A DNA stretch of 64,000 bases from Oikopleura dioica (Eukaryota > Chordata > Appendicularia > Copelata > Oikopleuridae): contig OU015567.1 in assembly GCA_907165135.1 (NCBI GenBank), forward strand, positions 12,157,001 to 12,221,000. Direction: 5' to 3'. Below, piece by piece: positions 40,701-52,300 of the stretch. The translations under genes were made by a program, and so were the position numbers. Each line of letters starts with the position of its first letter. Position 1 is the first letter of the stretch. The notes under the pieces were generated by a model. That model worked only from the letters and a program-made list of their open reading frames with translations. It was not told where the DNA came from and did not search any database.

Positions 40701-43700
40701 TGAACGTCTCGGTCGACGATTACCCAATGATAAGGGCACTTTTCCGCGTCCATTCTTGAGCACAGCTTTCCATTAGGCATCGGAGCATCGGAGGTGTAGA
40801 AACATTCCACCTGACAAGGATAGAACGTAATCGGAAGACCTTCCCGAAAAGTGAGTCACCCTCATTTGGGCACAATGAGTTCTCGCATCGTCCTCGACCG
40901 CAAAAACAGTTCGGAAAGGATCTTTACTTTCTGCGCGCATTTTTGCCTCGCTGATTCCACAACAGAAAAGAACTTCCAAGATGCGCTTTTATCTCTTGTT
41001 GATTCCTTGAGAGGGCAGTTTTCGAGAAATAGCATGCAAAAATAACGCTTCTTCTACCTCTTGGACAGATGAGCCGCGAAAATCTTGATTTGATGCTTTC
41101 CGAAACTTTGAAGTATTTCACGAAATTCCTAACAAAAAACTTTACACGCAACCTTCAAAAAATCTTTACAGCGTCATCTCCCATAATTTATGAATAGATG
41201 GTAAATAAAGTGGTCTTCAAGGATTATTTTGGTCCAAGAATCATTGATTTTCAAGGTTCCAGTCCCGAGAAATTATCATTTTACTGAACCTGTTTGAGCC
41301 TTTTTGTGAGCAAGGCTCTCAGGAGCGTCCACCAATCAGCGCGCAGCCGAAAACAGAAAAGCGCCACAAGCGTCGAGAGAGAAAAAAACAACTCCCGAAA
41401 GTTCATTTCTAGCGATTGCTAGGTGCGTCAGTGAATTTTTTTGCAGATTTGGAATCCTGGTCCAAATTTATGTTAGTCTATCATTTTCAATTTCCAAACT
41501 TTTGAAGTTTTCGCTCTGATCGAAAAAATCACCCCTTGACACATCATTTTTACGAAAATGACTGATAATTATGAAATGATTTCTACACCATTGGAATCCT
41601 CGTCCAAAGTTCTACTAGTTCATCAATCTAAAAATTACTCAGGACCCTTTTTTCGGGTACCTGAAAATTTGTGCGATATCCCTAACTATATGAGGCTAGA
41701 ATATGTCAGCTTTCATACTTTATTGAAGCATTGGAGAGCTTTATTCAGTTCTCCTTTCTTGTGGCGAATCTGGCCCATGTATGACCAAACAGTAGCGTTC
41801 TTTGGATAGTATCTCAGCGCTAGAAAGCAGTTGTAATTAAGATTCAGTTGTAAATTTCCCAACCTGTTAATAAATAACTCTCTGCAAGGTCGTACTTCTC
41901 TGCATTGATGAAAACATCACCAATGCTCGTCAACGCATTGACAAATCTCGCCTTGTGCTTTATTGCGTTCTTGAAGCACTTGATTGCGCTGTCGTTTTCT
42001 TCCTTCAGAACATACTCGTGTCCCAACAAGTGGAAAGCATAGTGTCGACATTCTGTTTGCTGACCAGCAGCAAAATCGGAATCGCAGATTTGCACAGCGC
42101 GCGAGAAATATGTCGTTGCTTTGTCGCGCCGCTCATTGTACGAGAACAGATTTCCAAGGATGCACATAGTTTCTGGACGGTTTCTGGCCTTGGTAACGAA
42201 GCGATTTGCGAGATGCTCGAGGGATATTTGATCTTTCAAATGTTGACAAAGATAAAATTCATACATATTTATAAAACTATTATTCAACCAGTTCCTTGTA
42301 ATCTATACAAACAGGAAGCATAGAACTCCATTCCAACAACGCGATACGGTTCCAGTTCCAAAAGCTCTTTGTACTGCACCTTAGCTAATTGGAACTTTTG
42401 ATCGTCCATGTATGTTCGGGCAATCTCATTCAGAACCCAGCCTGTTTGTCTCTGCGAAGGTGGAAGAGAGTTGAGCATCGAACGCGCCTAGGGGCAGGTT
42501 GTTCATAATTGACTTGACTTATTATTTTACCTCGACAAATCTCTGTTCTGATCTTGCCAAATACGCATGTCCCATGATTCTGTAATACTTGACCAACTCG
42601 ATGGCCGACCTCTTCGACTTCATGTCGTCCTGTAAGCTCTTGTAAATTGTAAATTAAAATCCTTATTATTTGTCAAAAACAGCGACAAAAGCGTTATGTT
42701 TTTGCAGCTTTGACGGCGGACACTTACGGGTACCTGCTTCCTGAACTCGTCAAATTGGCGGTTTAGTCTTTCACGCGAAAGAGATTTATCAGGATCTTCG
42801 GAAGGCTCCGTCTCTGGTTGATTCTGACTCGTCAAGCGAGGAATACGAGGCGAGGAGGAGCTTGTGTTCACTGATGATCTGGTTACTCTGCGGGTCGGCA
42901 TCTCCGAATTCTCTTTCGACCCCTTTTCGTCGACTTTCATCGTCGATTGACGAGGAATGTTGACGTTTGGACGACTGAAAAGCCTTCTACCAGGCTGCTG
43001 AAGCTCTGATCTTTCTATTCTGCTTCCAGCTGTCTTCTTCTTTATCTTTTTTATTTCTTGCATGTGACTTCTCAATTCTTCTGTATTTTGCCCAAGCGCT
43101 ATAAATTTCCATAAATTTTATAATTAAATGAGGCTTACGAGTTGTTTTATCCGTGTGCATGGCAATTGGAGAAAAGTTATCGAAACTCGTCAGACTTGAA
43201 TGCAGAACAGTCGGGGTAGAGACAGTCCTTTGAATTGGTGTAACCGCATCGGCGCTCGTGGCAGTAGAAGCTCCGACGTTTGTGTTAGTGACTGGTTGAA
43301 GAGCTTGTTTCGCTTGTTTTCGAAAGGGAATGTCCTTTAAAAAACGGTTAGGGAGTGCGAAAAAACGTTTGGCTTACTTTAAGTCTTTGGTCAAAAGCAG
43401 AAGAAGGCTCGCGATAAGGCGATATACAGTCCAAGAGATTAAAGTATTTGTGTGTTGTACAATCGAGGATTTTATCCGGATCGCCACCCTAAATGAAAAT
43501 TGATTGATTCAAAATAGCTCATAAAAAATACCTTTCCCATGTCGCAAAGTTCTTGATACGGCGTAAACAGAAACGGATTGTGTTTCAGTGCCATTTTGTA
43601 GCACTCTGACGCGCGGTCGGCGAGTCCCTGCCTTTTGTGAAGATAACCAGCGAGGGAGAGGGCATAGGCAGCAGAGTCTTCGAACTCGTGCTGAAAGGCG

Positions 43701-44143
43701 GAGACGTTTCTCGTGTGCCGGCCGACGTTTTCGAGATACGGGCCGGACAGCTGGGCAATGGCGTTTTTGGTCTCTTTTAAATCTGCGAGAACTCTTGCGT
43801 ACAGAAATCGAAGTTTTGGCGACTTGAGTTGCGTAGATTCCAAAAACTCACGACACAACCATTTGTTATTCATCAAATAGTGGCAATTTGCGATCTTGAA
43901 AAAGTAATAAGATTGAAAAACGGTTGAAAGACTCACCTGCCAAGCTTCCTCTGGGCCAGGATTGTCGGCAAAAAGGCGCTCCGCCATAATAAGCGCATCG
44001 TCGTATTGGTAGTGCTCCACGGCATGTCTAATGGCGCCATGAACAGGTTCAATCTATCATTGTTCAATTACAGTTAGAAACGAAAAAAGGCTTACCGTTG
44101 TCGTGTACGAGAGAGGAACGCCATTTAACACCGCCGTCGACAT
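34701..44143 (-). CDS. CDC27: Anaphase-promoting complex subunit 3 (CDC27/APC3)
   Basis: The N-terminal TPRs read EHYQYDDALIMAERLFADNP and ECYKMALKHNPFLFTPYQEL. A low-complexity linker follows (about 43330-42640). The C-terminal TPR superhelix includes QRQTGWVLNEIARTYMDDQ, EPYRVVGMEFYASCLYRLQ and HLLGHEYVLKEENDSAIKCF, and the acidic tail ends LLNDDF. These match vertebrate CDC27 region by region. CDC27 is a TPR scaffold of the APC/C and binds the C-terminal IR tails of CDC20/CDH1 and APC10. An ATG at 44143 was chosen as start; the frame stays open upstream to an acceptor at about 44187, so a longer N-terminus is possible. One TPR is split by a 6,574-bp intron (41718-35145) occupied by an inverted-repeat element with a large satellite, while its other introns are mostly tiny. 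Confidence 0.93.
36010..36465 (-). pseudogene. Decayed ORF next to the satellite
   Basis: Minus-strand coding-like sequence with at least two frame breaks. It reads DPTAESQKNPAPEQSSSISD, then (after a shift) APTPGQGFLQLNPKMSDLQK, then VKNDVGEIVEIKG, then (after one extra T in a T run near 36180) GIVYTLTLKSEGGTDSIDSI and ISELTIKRSTISPLIR before a stop. No family is recognised. It may be the remnant of the gene carried by the surrounding element. Confidence 0.45.
36470..40360 (+). repeat. 55-56-bp tandem satellite, about 70 copies
   Basis: A nearly perfect tandem array. One unit is CTTGACGGCCCTTCGGGCCG, then TTTCAGCCCCGTTCCTTCAT, then TTTTGAATTTAAGGGG. Units differ almost only in the length of the final G run (GGG or GGGG) and of the T run (TTTT or TTTTT). 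Each contains the perfect hairpin ACGGCCC-TTC-GGGCCGT (7-bp stem). The array is uninterrupted for about 3.9 kb, which implies recent amplification or homogenisation. Unit length is not a multiple of three and no frame stays open. On the CDC27-coding strand it lies within the pre-mRNA intron. Confidence 0.95.
40670..40845 (-). pseudogene. UVSSA-like zinc-motif fragment
   Basis: The minus strand reads LPITFYPCQVECFYTSDAPM followed by PNGKLCSRMDAEKCPYHWVI and VDRDVHGG. From memory this matches the C-terminal zinc-binding segment of UV-stimulated scaffold protein A (pattern C...AP.P.GKLC.R.D..KCP.H..I..RD). It is an isolated stretch between the satellite and the end of the inverted-repeat element, so it is more likely a captured or duplicated fragment than a gene. 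Both flanks lose similarity at once. Confidence 0.55.
40846..41430. other. Remaining interior of the CDC27 intron element
   Basis: Contains plus-strand coding-like pieces without recognised family (TTEKNFQDALLSLVDSLRGQ at about 40960-41020 and MSRENLDLMLSETLKYFTKF at about 41068-41130) and a CCAAT/GCGC-rich patch (CCACCAATCAGCGCGC near 41331). These may be further captured fragments. Confidence 0.35.
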
Positions 44144-44424
44144 ACCAGACGGTGAACTTTCTCGTTTTCGCTTCACTTTCCCAACTCTGAAGAGGAAAAA
44201 TATTTAATAATATTTAAAGATTCTCTTCTTGTCTAGAATCTCCGTGGCGGTGCATCTTTTGAAAATAAAAGCTTCAACAAATAAAGGAGAAATTGAGGCA
44301 GCTTATAATTTGAAACTGTGAAACAGAAAAGCTGATTTTTAATAGATGCTGTCCGTCCAACAATCACAATACGCGTGGTTTTCGGGTCGGGCGAGCCGTT
44401 GGCTAAGATCCAGGAGGAGATCTC

Positions 44425-46223
44425 TCAGGGGATAACCAGCGCGACACTATGATCATATCCGAGACACAAGTCAAGAATCGTCTTTTCACCGACACCTCTC
44501 GTTACTTTCCACGGAAATGGTTGGTTTTGCTAAAATTGTTTCAATGAACAAACGAAATAGTCCCTTTTCTACCTTCGCCGACGCTTCCTGATAAATACCA
44601 ATACAATTGCTCCTCCCTTGCCCCCAATTAAACAACTCTCCTGTCTCCGTTAGAACCCCGAAAGTCTTATCCCCGGCAAAAACTGCCACTGGCTTTGATC
44701 GACCAAAAAACTGCTGGTCAATTTTCACTGGCAAAGGAGAAGTTTGCGCAGTCATTGCTCCCGAGTGCCCAAGCAGGCCGGTGCCAAAAGTGTACACGCT
44801 CCCTTTCGCCGTTAGAATAATTGCCGCCTGTGTTCCAGCCGCGATTCCAATTGGCTTTGAGTCAAGCTGCTTTGCGACGAGTGAAAGTGAAATCGGTTTT
44901 GTAACAGCTCCGTCGGTGGTGAAAGATCCGAAAATTCCTCCCGAGTTCTCGCCCCAGCCCCAAATGTTCCCAAACAAATCGACTCCTAAATTGAAATCTC
45001 CTCTCGTCGAAAGCTGCGTTAGTGGCGGTACATTAACAATCGAGGGTGCAAGTCTGTCGCTGAAATCGCCAACGCCTAGTTGCCCACTCTCGTTGAGTCC
45101 AAAGCTGAAAATGCGCCAACCAAGCTCGGGCTTCGTCGCCACGTTTTTCGAAAAGACAAGGGTGTGGTTCTCGCCACAGAAGACCTGTTTCGGGCTGTAT
45201 TTTTTTAGAAATTTTTATGAAAGTACTGAAGAGAAACGACCGTTCCTTTACTGGGTTCCAAACTGTTTCAAACTTTTTATTGAAGAATTTTTGAGTATGA
45301 ATAACTTGTTGAAAGCTGTGAAACTCGTGTCCACATTGACCAAAATCGTTATTACCTAGCATAACTAGTAAATTCGGATACTGCGTGACCCTGGAAATAT
45401 TTTCTTGTGGATCGCCGAAGGGATCGTACTCTTCATGACAGAAAACGACCGCAGAATGGCCACCGCCAGATGAAATGTGGCTCGGTCGATAGATATTTGG
45501 TATTCCAAGAGAGGAAAAATCTATTTCGCGAAAAGCTGCGAGAACTTCTTCTTGAATTTCGTCTTCTTCTTGCTCCCCTGTTATTCTGAATCCTCGCTCG
45601 TCGAACTGATTCTTGAGAATATTCCCGTCCATATCACGTGGCGCTGAAACGGTCACATGCTTTCCAAGCTGATTGAAATGATTAAGACCAGAGGCGAAGA
45701 CTCTCCAATCTCTTCTTCCAACTTGTACTCCTCTTCGCCATCCAATCGCCAGGCTATTTTGCCGCCCAGCCGCGATATTGGTAAACTGATAAGGCTTTGT
45801 TTTACGGCCACTTGCTCCAAACGCATTTTCGAATTTTTCTATCTCTCTTGGAACATCTTCGGCGGAGACGAGTTTAAATTGTTGATGCCATTCGTGATTG
45901 CTATCAGCGAGTTTCTTTTGATTTTCTTGAAAACTTGAGCCAAGAGTGTTGTCAACTGGTATTTTTCGAACATCCCTTAGAATGCCACACTGTCCGAATT
46001 GATTAGACCCAACTGTATGAACCTCAACTGGCGCTAGATTACTCTCTCGCGCTTTCAAAATGTCTGCGTGGCGACCTTGATGGAATTTCTCCGGCGAAGC
46101 AGTTTTCTTCACGAAGCCATCATCAACTGGAGGCAAAAATTCATCGTTCATGATTTCAAACGGGTATTTCAGATAAAAGCCCCTTCGAAAATGCATCGCC
46201 CCTGTTTTACAAGCCCGAATCAT
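44425..46223 (-). CDS. RCC1L: RCC1-repeat protein, RCC1L (WBSCR16)-like
   Basis: The start MIRACKTGAMHFRRGF is arginine-rich and looks like a mitochondrial presequence. Blades of an RCC1 propeller follow: VEVHTVGSNQFGQCGI, RVFASGLNHFNQLGKHV, LLVMLGNNDFGQCGHE, then across an intron (donor GTAAAG, acceptor CCGAAACAG) NPVFCGENHTLVF, IFSFGLNESGQLGVGDF, and YTFGTGLLGHSGA. The last exons read PFPWKVTRGVGEKTILDLC and end with ALVIP before TGA at 44425. RCC1L is a mitochondrial inner-membrane protein required for mitoribosome assembly and fusion. Other RCC1 proteins cannot be excluded, but the presequence and about 450-residue size favour RCC1L. GCGCTAG just before the ATG is a possible trans-splice acceptor. 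Confidence 0.75.
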
Positions 46224-46897
46224 TCTAGCGCTTGAGTGAAAAAATTAGACAAATTATCATCCTATATGAAGATTTTTAATATCAATTAGTTGACATGAAT
46301 CGTGAAGATTTCAGCGGAAAAAGGAGGAAAATCAGATGATTGCTGTTGGACGGTAACAGTTACAAGTTTATTGCTACAAAAAGACGAGTTAAATTTTCTC
46401 CAGTATTTTAACGGTGATGAAAAATACGTGTATTATGATCGGTGTGATTTTTTTCTATTCGAAGAGGAGAGATGTTGGTAATTTACAGATCAGATGGAAA
46501 AATCCGAAGATTCAAGATTGAATATGTTGCTAAATATGATGATAGATCAGTTGAGTCAACTGTTATGTTTATAAATAATATTGCATTAGAACATTGGAAC
46601 ATGATTTTTAGTCTCAAATCAATCGAAAGCCAAGTGAGATAGCGAGATAAAATTATATTTCTTCAGCCTTGATGATTCAGTGTAAGATTGTTGTTGAATT
46701 ACTGTTTTATAGAAGGTGCAATTCGTTAGATACTGGTGGATATTGTTGGTGGTAGTTTCTTAGTCTGCTTCTGATGGAGATTTTGGGAGTTACAAGATGC
46801 AACCGATGAAGAATCCTGATCCTGGCTATCCAAACAAACGTAACTCGGATTAAAAAAAACAGAGAAATAGATTTATTGAAAAATATAAAAACGAGGA
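46224..46897. other. Intergenic stretch between VAP and RCC1L genes
   Basis: AT-rich, with no coding or repeats that I can support. It separates the VAP end from the start of the RCC1L-like gene, so it probably holds the promoter of the downstream minus-strand cluster and the VAP terminator. Confidence 0.45.
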
Positions 46898-47899
46898 TTA
46901 CATAATGATTATTGCTAAAGCCAGGCCTATCATGAAGGCGACAAAGCACCAGATGATTATTTGTTTCTGTCTTGCTTGAACATCCTCTTCCGATGAATCC
47001 GGAGCCGTGCTAGAGAATGATAATAAGGAGAGCAGGCGATTTCGGTGTACCTGGAGAGCGCTCGGATTTTGTTATTGGCTTCTTCAAGCGCCGCCCTGAG
47101 TCGTTTGATTTCTTCTGCGTCGCGTGGACTGCTAGAACTTGTGCTGGCTGTTCGCGAAGCCGGCTTGGAAGGAGATTTCTCTGGAGTTGCTGCAGCGAGT
47201 TTCTGCTGATGCTGATGGAGGTTTTCTTCTGGAACTTCTCGTACAACGGATTCTTGCGAGACGGGCTCATCTTTGACCTGAATCTTTAAATTAGCCTTTG
47301 CGCGTTTTGAAATAATGATCGCACCTCTTCTTTGACGGGAGAGGACTCAATCTTTTCCTCCACAGGTTTTGTGCTATCTTCCATTCTCACAAACTCACAA
47401 GCGAGCTTTGTATCTGCAGATGGAAGGTACTCTTTGTTACTCCAATCCTTCATCTGCTCTTCTTTTGGCTTGTCCGCGAATTCCATCGGTACTTAGAGAT
47501 TTTTAAAACATAAGCTCGATTTTTCGTTGCCTACCGATAATTGACTGGACCTGAAACTTGTGTTTTTCGTCTGTTGGACCGGGCTGGAGCATCACCACGA
47601 TTTCTTCTTCGCCAGAAGGGCGAACAAAGCCGAAATTTGGCCGAACACAGTATCTGCAAAAATTTATGATAATAATTCTGGATATCATAAAAAAATTACC
47701 GTTTAGGTGCTGTTGTCTTTATCTTGTAAGAGATCATTTTGTCGGTGGGATTCTTCAGCGATATTTTTGATGTAGAAACCCTGAATAATAGTTTTATGAA
47801 TCGTCAAGAAGGAAAAAAATCATACGCGTCGAAGGGTGGTCTGAAGCTTAGCTTATCCGATGGGCTCAGAATGAGAGGTTGCTCCCGTTTCACGCTCAT
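46898..47899 (-). CDS. VAPA/B: VAMP-associated protein (VAP) of the endoplasmic reticulum
   Basis: The start MSVKREQPLILSPSDKLSFR opens an MSP domain that continues SLKNPTDKMISYKIKTTAPK and RYCVRPNFGFVRPSGEEEIV with VMLQPGP. These contain the conserved residues of the FFAT-motif binding groove. A variable, partly acidic linker and a short coiled coil (DAEEIKRLRAALEEANNKI) follow, then a C-terminal tail anchor (IIIWCFVAFMIGLALAIIM). All three standard VAP parts are present. VAPs sit in the ER membrane and tether it to other organelles through FFAT proteins. The gene begins 77 bp after the JMJD7 stop on the same strand, and TTCTTTTAG lies 13 bp before its ATG, consistent with second position in an operon. 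Confidence 0.95.
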
Positions 47900-47907
47900 A
47901 CTCTCCG

Positions 47908-47920
47908 CTATTCTAAAAGA
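47908..47920 (-). promoter_or_regulatory. Candidate trans-splice acceptor of VAP
   Basis: Minus strand TCTTCTTTTAG, then AATAGCGG, then the VAP ATG. The pyrimidine tract and AG lie between two same-strand genes only 77 bp apart, where a spliced leader would be added to the downstream message. Confidence 0.5.
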
Positions 47921-47976
47921 AGACAATTATTAGATTTAGTTCAATTTTCAGTGATATGAGTTGAGGAAAGGTTTTA

Positions 47977-49158
47977 TTAAGTTTCATGAATTAATTCCGC
48001 TAGTTGATCGAGGAAACGCTCTTTTGCATAACGCTGGTCGTAAGCTCTATCAATGATTGAGAAATTGTATTCATTGAAAAATTTTCGAGGAAACATTTTC
48101 TTTCTTTTTCTAACTATTAAAAACTAGTTGAGTTTCTCAAGCATTTCCTGTCATACCAATAGTTCACCGCTATCGTTTTGTCATCTTGGTGAACTTGATG
48201 GAACCAGCCTGCAGGGAGATAGAGAGTTTCCCCTGGATTTACTTCGACTACAATTGGTTCAGAGGCAACTCCATTCACGCCGTTCTCAATCCATTTCACA
48301 AAGTCGATTCCCTTTTCACTCTTCCTCTCCCACTTTCGTAATGACTGGTTGAAATGACATCGAACAACCGGGAACTCTTTGTAAATAATTTTCCCGCGAG
48401 AAGTTGGTGGGAACAGCTTGAAAATTTTCTTTCCGCGAATAACAGTGTAAATGTTTTCGTACGGATCTCGATGAAGGGATGACACTGAAGCTTTGCCACC
48501 TACCCAGATGTTGATCGCATCAGGAGACGCTCCTGGTAGACGGGATCATCAGAATTATTCTACAAAAGTCTGCTAAATTTAGAAAATGAACCCGGAACTC
48601 GAAAGCGGCAGTGGCGAATTCGATTTCGTCTGGAACGTCCTTCGCCAGCTTAGGGTAGTCTTCAGTCAAACAGCTGTTCTGCCGCTGCAAGTAGTAAATT
48701 CCCCCGTCTTCTGGCTGTTTCTTCCCTTCGATAACATCGGCAAAGAATGAGAACTTGACCTTTCGCTCTTCAGGAAGTTGGAATTTTCCGTCTACAACTG
48801 CATCCGCCAGCCCATCCGGCACTTAGAATATCGTTAAGAGCTAAGAAACGAGACAGTTCAATCGACCTACAGATATTTGGCAAATGTCGTCACCTAAAAT
48901 CTGACGCAAGTAATCCAGACTCCATCGTTCCGATGCTTTCCAGTTTCGACTTAGTCCTTGAATTATTACCGGACGGTTCGGAGCTACGTACTCGCGGTGG
49001 AAGGCGAGCGGACAAACAGGCATTCTAGAGAGGAGCTTAGAAATCGAGCAAGGTACGGTTAGTTACTGTAGCCGCCCGACAGAGCCAACAAAAATCCGAC
49101 TTTCTTCTTCTAATTCCTCAAACAACTCGTTTACTCGCGGGAGCGTCAAATCATTCAT
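47977..49158 (-). CDS. JMJD7: JmjC hydroxylase, JMJD7
   Basis: The start is MNDLTLPRVNELFEELEEE. The order matches JMJD7: FHREYVAPNRPVIIQGLSR, then TPDGLADAV-type sequence with a GIYYLQRQNS segment. The catalytic core follows, with the Fe(II) ligands His and Asp in SLHRDPYENIYTVIRGKK, a Lys for 2-oxoglutarate in the same stretch, and the distal His in YLPAGWFHQVHQ, then AVNYWYD. A 38-bp GA-AG intron (48147-48110) is needed to reach the last exon, ending LAELIHET. JMJD7 hydroxylates lysines in the DRG1/DRG2 GTPases. It is followed after 77 bp by VAP, probably in one operon, and lies 221 bp after PPIP5K. Confidence 0.93.
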
Positions 49159-49379
49159 CCTGATCGTTCTTCAAAAATGAATTTAATCAACCAAAGATAG
49201 TTAATATTTATGAAAGAATAATATTTTGAAAAGGAAGTTTGAACTTGAAGACATCGCATTTTCGGGAAAGCAGAAACGTAAAGAGAGAATTTAAGGTAAC
49301 ATCTGTGTTTGAATGGAATTGTTCGTTTGATTTTTAGTTTGTCTGGACACATTTTGTTTGCGAGTTTAGCGCACAGTGG

Positions 49380-52300
49380 CTAAGAAGCGTTCTGGAGGGT
49401 GCTGTTGGCGTCTGATGAGCAGTTTTCGGAAATGAATCGTTCGCGCTCTTCTGGGACTTGCGAAGACAAACCCTCCATCTTTTAATTAAAAAAATTTTTA
49501 AAACATTCACATTGAATATTATCTAATAGATCTATCGATTTGAATATTGCGAAATATTAACCTTGAGAATCTTTTCCGAAAATGTTGTAAACTGCTGAAG
49601 ACTCAGCGAATTATGAAGCGTCTCGAGCGGGCGAATATTTGGCACTCTGTTGTATCCCTCCACGGCTGAATAACTTTTTAGCACAGCCGAATTTAATGAT
49701 TATAGAAGACTTCATGTATCACAATCACGAAACCATATTGAACATCAAAAGTTAAACTTTTAAAAGCACAAGCATGCAAAAACGCAAAATTTCAGAAGAT
49801 ATTTTTACTTGACGAGCGTTTAGTGTTACTACTGGTAAGAGTCGGCGGATCTCCGGTTGTATCCGATTTGCTGCGCCCTTTTCCTACATAATTATAATCA
49901 AAAAAGCTTCTAGCGAAATCGTTTAACTTTGTTTTCTTTTCATTTTTGATAGAAAGACTGTTTTTTCATAGATAAAGATTTGTTTACTATGGTAATTATT
50001 AGTAGAGGAACGCTCAAATGATTGAATGATTGGTAAAAAACTGCTAAATGAGAACTAAATCCAGCATAAAACTGAATCCAGGGGAGTTAAATGGAACGGA
50101 AGATGATAAATGTGAAGTTTCTCCGCCCGCGAGGATTCTCGCGAAGGAGAATAAGTGAATTTTCGCAACATTGAAAATTACCGTCTTCGTCGTCGCTTTG
50201 CGTCAAGTTGGGGAGGGAACCGAACTTGCCCTGGATTTCCGAGGGAAAAAGGAAATTCGTTCGACTTTGGCAAGGGTGGACAACTGTCTTGTATTTACAC
50301 CGGATTTATGTTGTGATGCCTACTGAAGTTCTAGCTCTATTCTACTCATATTACACTATTTCTATCGCAAATAATGCTTTACACCTTGATTCGCTTATTT
50401 AGTGAAAGAATGGAGTGAGTTTGAAAATGGGTCACCAAATGAGTTTACCCTGCGAAGCAAAGGGATCTCTGACAGAGTGGCTCTGTCTGGAAAGCGAGAT
50501 CGCTCGCCGTCTAAGTGGCGCTACTCGTTCTAAGTTGCTGCTGACAAAATGGAATTGGAAATTCTCGTCGTTTGAAATTGATCGGGAAATCTGTTGGTTT
50601 GCACCCTTGGAACTGAATAGACCTAAAAACTGGCTCAAGCAAATTAGAGTTATATTTTTGACACCTTCTTTTTCGACTTTCCGCAATACTTTTTTGAGAA
50701 AAGCCAAAAAAGAAAGGTGCAAAAATTGATAAATGATTATAAAAGAGACATTCACTATGCAAACTTTGATAATAGAGGAACGATCATAAATGCAAAAGAT
50801 AATTGGATAAATGGGTTTTTGTTTGATAAGTGGGGATAAATAGTTACTTAGACTTAGATTCTACCTTCGACGTTCCCTTGGAGTCGAAGTCTCAGAATGT
50901 TTTCGGCTAATGGAAAACGGGACGAACTCATATCTGTCTCTATGAAAATGCATAGATATACGCTTATCTAGTCTGAAAAGGGTCGAATTACCTAGTCCAG
51001 CGGTTCGGCGGTGGATTGGTGAAGCCTTGGTCTGTTCTTCGTTTGAAGATGGATGAGGGGCAGATCTTAGAAAAGAATCACAAATAGAGAGACGACTCGT
51101 AAGGTCGAATTCTTACTTGTATTTCTTGCTTGTTTTCAGGAATCTTCTGACCTTCTCGTTGGGAATATCGGCAAGCTCCTCGTCCGAGGCCGTGTTTCGT
51201 TCGTTGGCGTCTATTTTTGCTTCCTGAAACAACGTGAGCCCACAAAAAAGGCATCAACAATTCATTCAAGCTGCTTTTCTGCTTTTGCTGATAACGCCAA
51301 AAAGGAAAAGTAGCTAGTAAGTCTAATTGATGGACTTCTAAGTTAATGATTGTGGCCTAAAGGAATCTCATACCGGCTCAGTCGGGAACGTAGGAGAACC
51401 ACAAAGATCTCTTGAGCGCGATTCCAGTCCTCGCTAGATAACAAAACTTTTAATTTTCATTTTAGCAATTACTTCTTGATTGTAAATTAATCATGATAAG
51501 TGTATGTGCGTTTGTGTGTCGAGCAGGCTTCACTTTTAATTCGCGAAAATATGATTGAAATCAACAAAGAGAAGTGAAAATTCCAAATCAAGGAGAAAAT
51601 AATCCAGCTTTAATTTTGAGCATCATGCTAATTTCATAATTTTTGGCGAAAAGTACTTTCAGCCTTTTAGCGTGCGCTACGAAAGGTGCCAAATCTACTC
51701 TTTTGGATCATACCCTCCTACTACTCGATGATCGCATTTTGCACTAAAGGTTAGGGATATTATTCAAGCTAAAAACTCCTAGGCGAGTGATCGTTTTTAA
51801 GAATACTGCGCGAGAGTATTTTGAAATGATTTACTGCTGATTGTCATGGGCCACCCAAATGTGTGATTATAAAACTTATGCTAGGCTACTATTACCAGGG
51901 TAGGCTCTCGGATCTCTTTAGACATCTGAAACATGAAATAAGAAGATTAGTTGGCGCAGAATTTCACTGGTTAAGCAGAATAAAGATAACAATTACCTCG
52001 GGAAGCCGAACTTCTATCGATGGATCTGTTGGAGAGCATTCTTCTGTTCGAGGAGGAGAGACCTAAAATTTGTTAGATGGCGGTCTTTTGCTCGAAAAAA
52101 CGGTTCAAAACATAGAAAATAATAGCTCATTAAACAGCCTAGAGTGGAAATTATGCATCAATTTCCAGCGACAAAACGCACTCAAGAAAACTTGAACTAT
52201 CCCAAAAAGTTTAAAATCAAGAAGAGCTACCAATAATTGTGGACTATTAGAGAGACTGCGAGTGTCGCGAGAAAACGACTGCGATCGCAGTTTCTTCACT

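Larger units (their letters stand above)
35157..41703. mobile_element. 6.5-kb inverted-repeat element inside the CDC27 intron
   Basis: The ends are inverted copies of each other. Core TAGGGATATCGCACAAAT near 35166 recurs inverted near 41680; TTGTACGAGGAGTTCAATG near 35250 matches inverted sequence near 41590; AAATCTGCAAAAAAATTCAC near 35400 matches inverted sequence near 41440. The match is patchy over about 280 bp, so the element is old or the repeats are diverging. About 14 bases on the 35.1-kb side and 15-25 on the other remain of the host intron, so the element seems to have entered a roughly 40-bp intron. No clear target duplication was found. The interior holds a decayed ORF, a 3.9-kb satellite and a UVSSA-like fragment. 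The superfamily is unknown. Confidence 0.7.

Noticed and set aside
44607-45359. 250-codon plus-strand open frame
   Set aside because: It is the antisense of the RCC1L-like exons, whose minus-strand reading has clear RCC1 repeats.
46224-46897. Possible non-coding RNA gene in the VAP-RCC1L gap
   Set aside because: No stable conserved-looking hairpin, tRNA box pattern or snRNA-like sequence could be recognised by eye.
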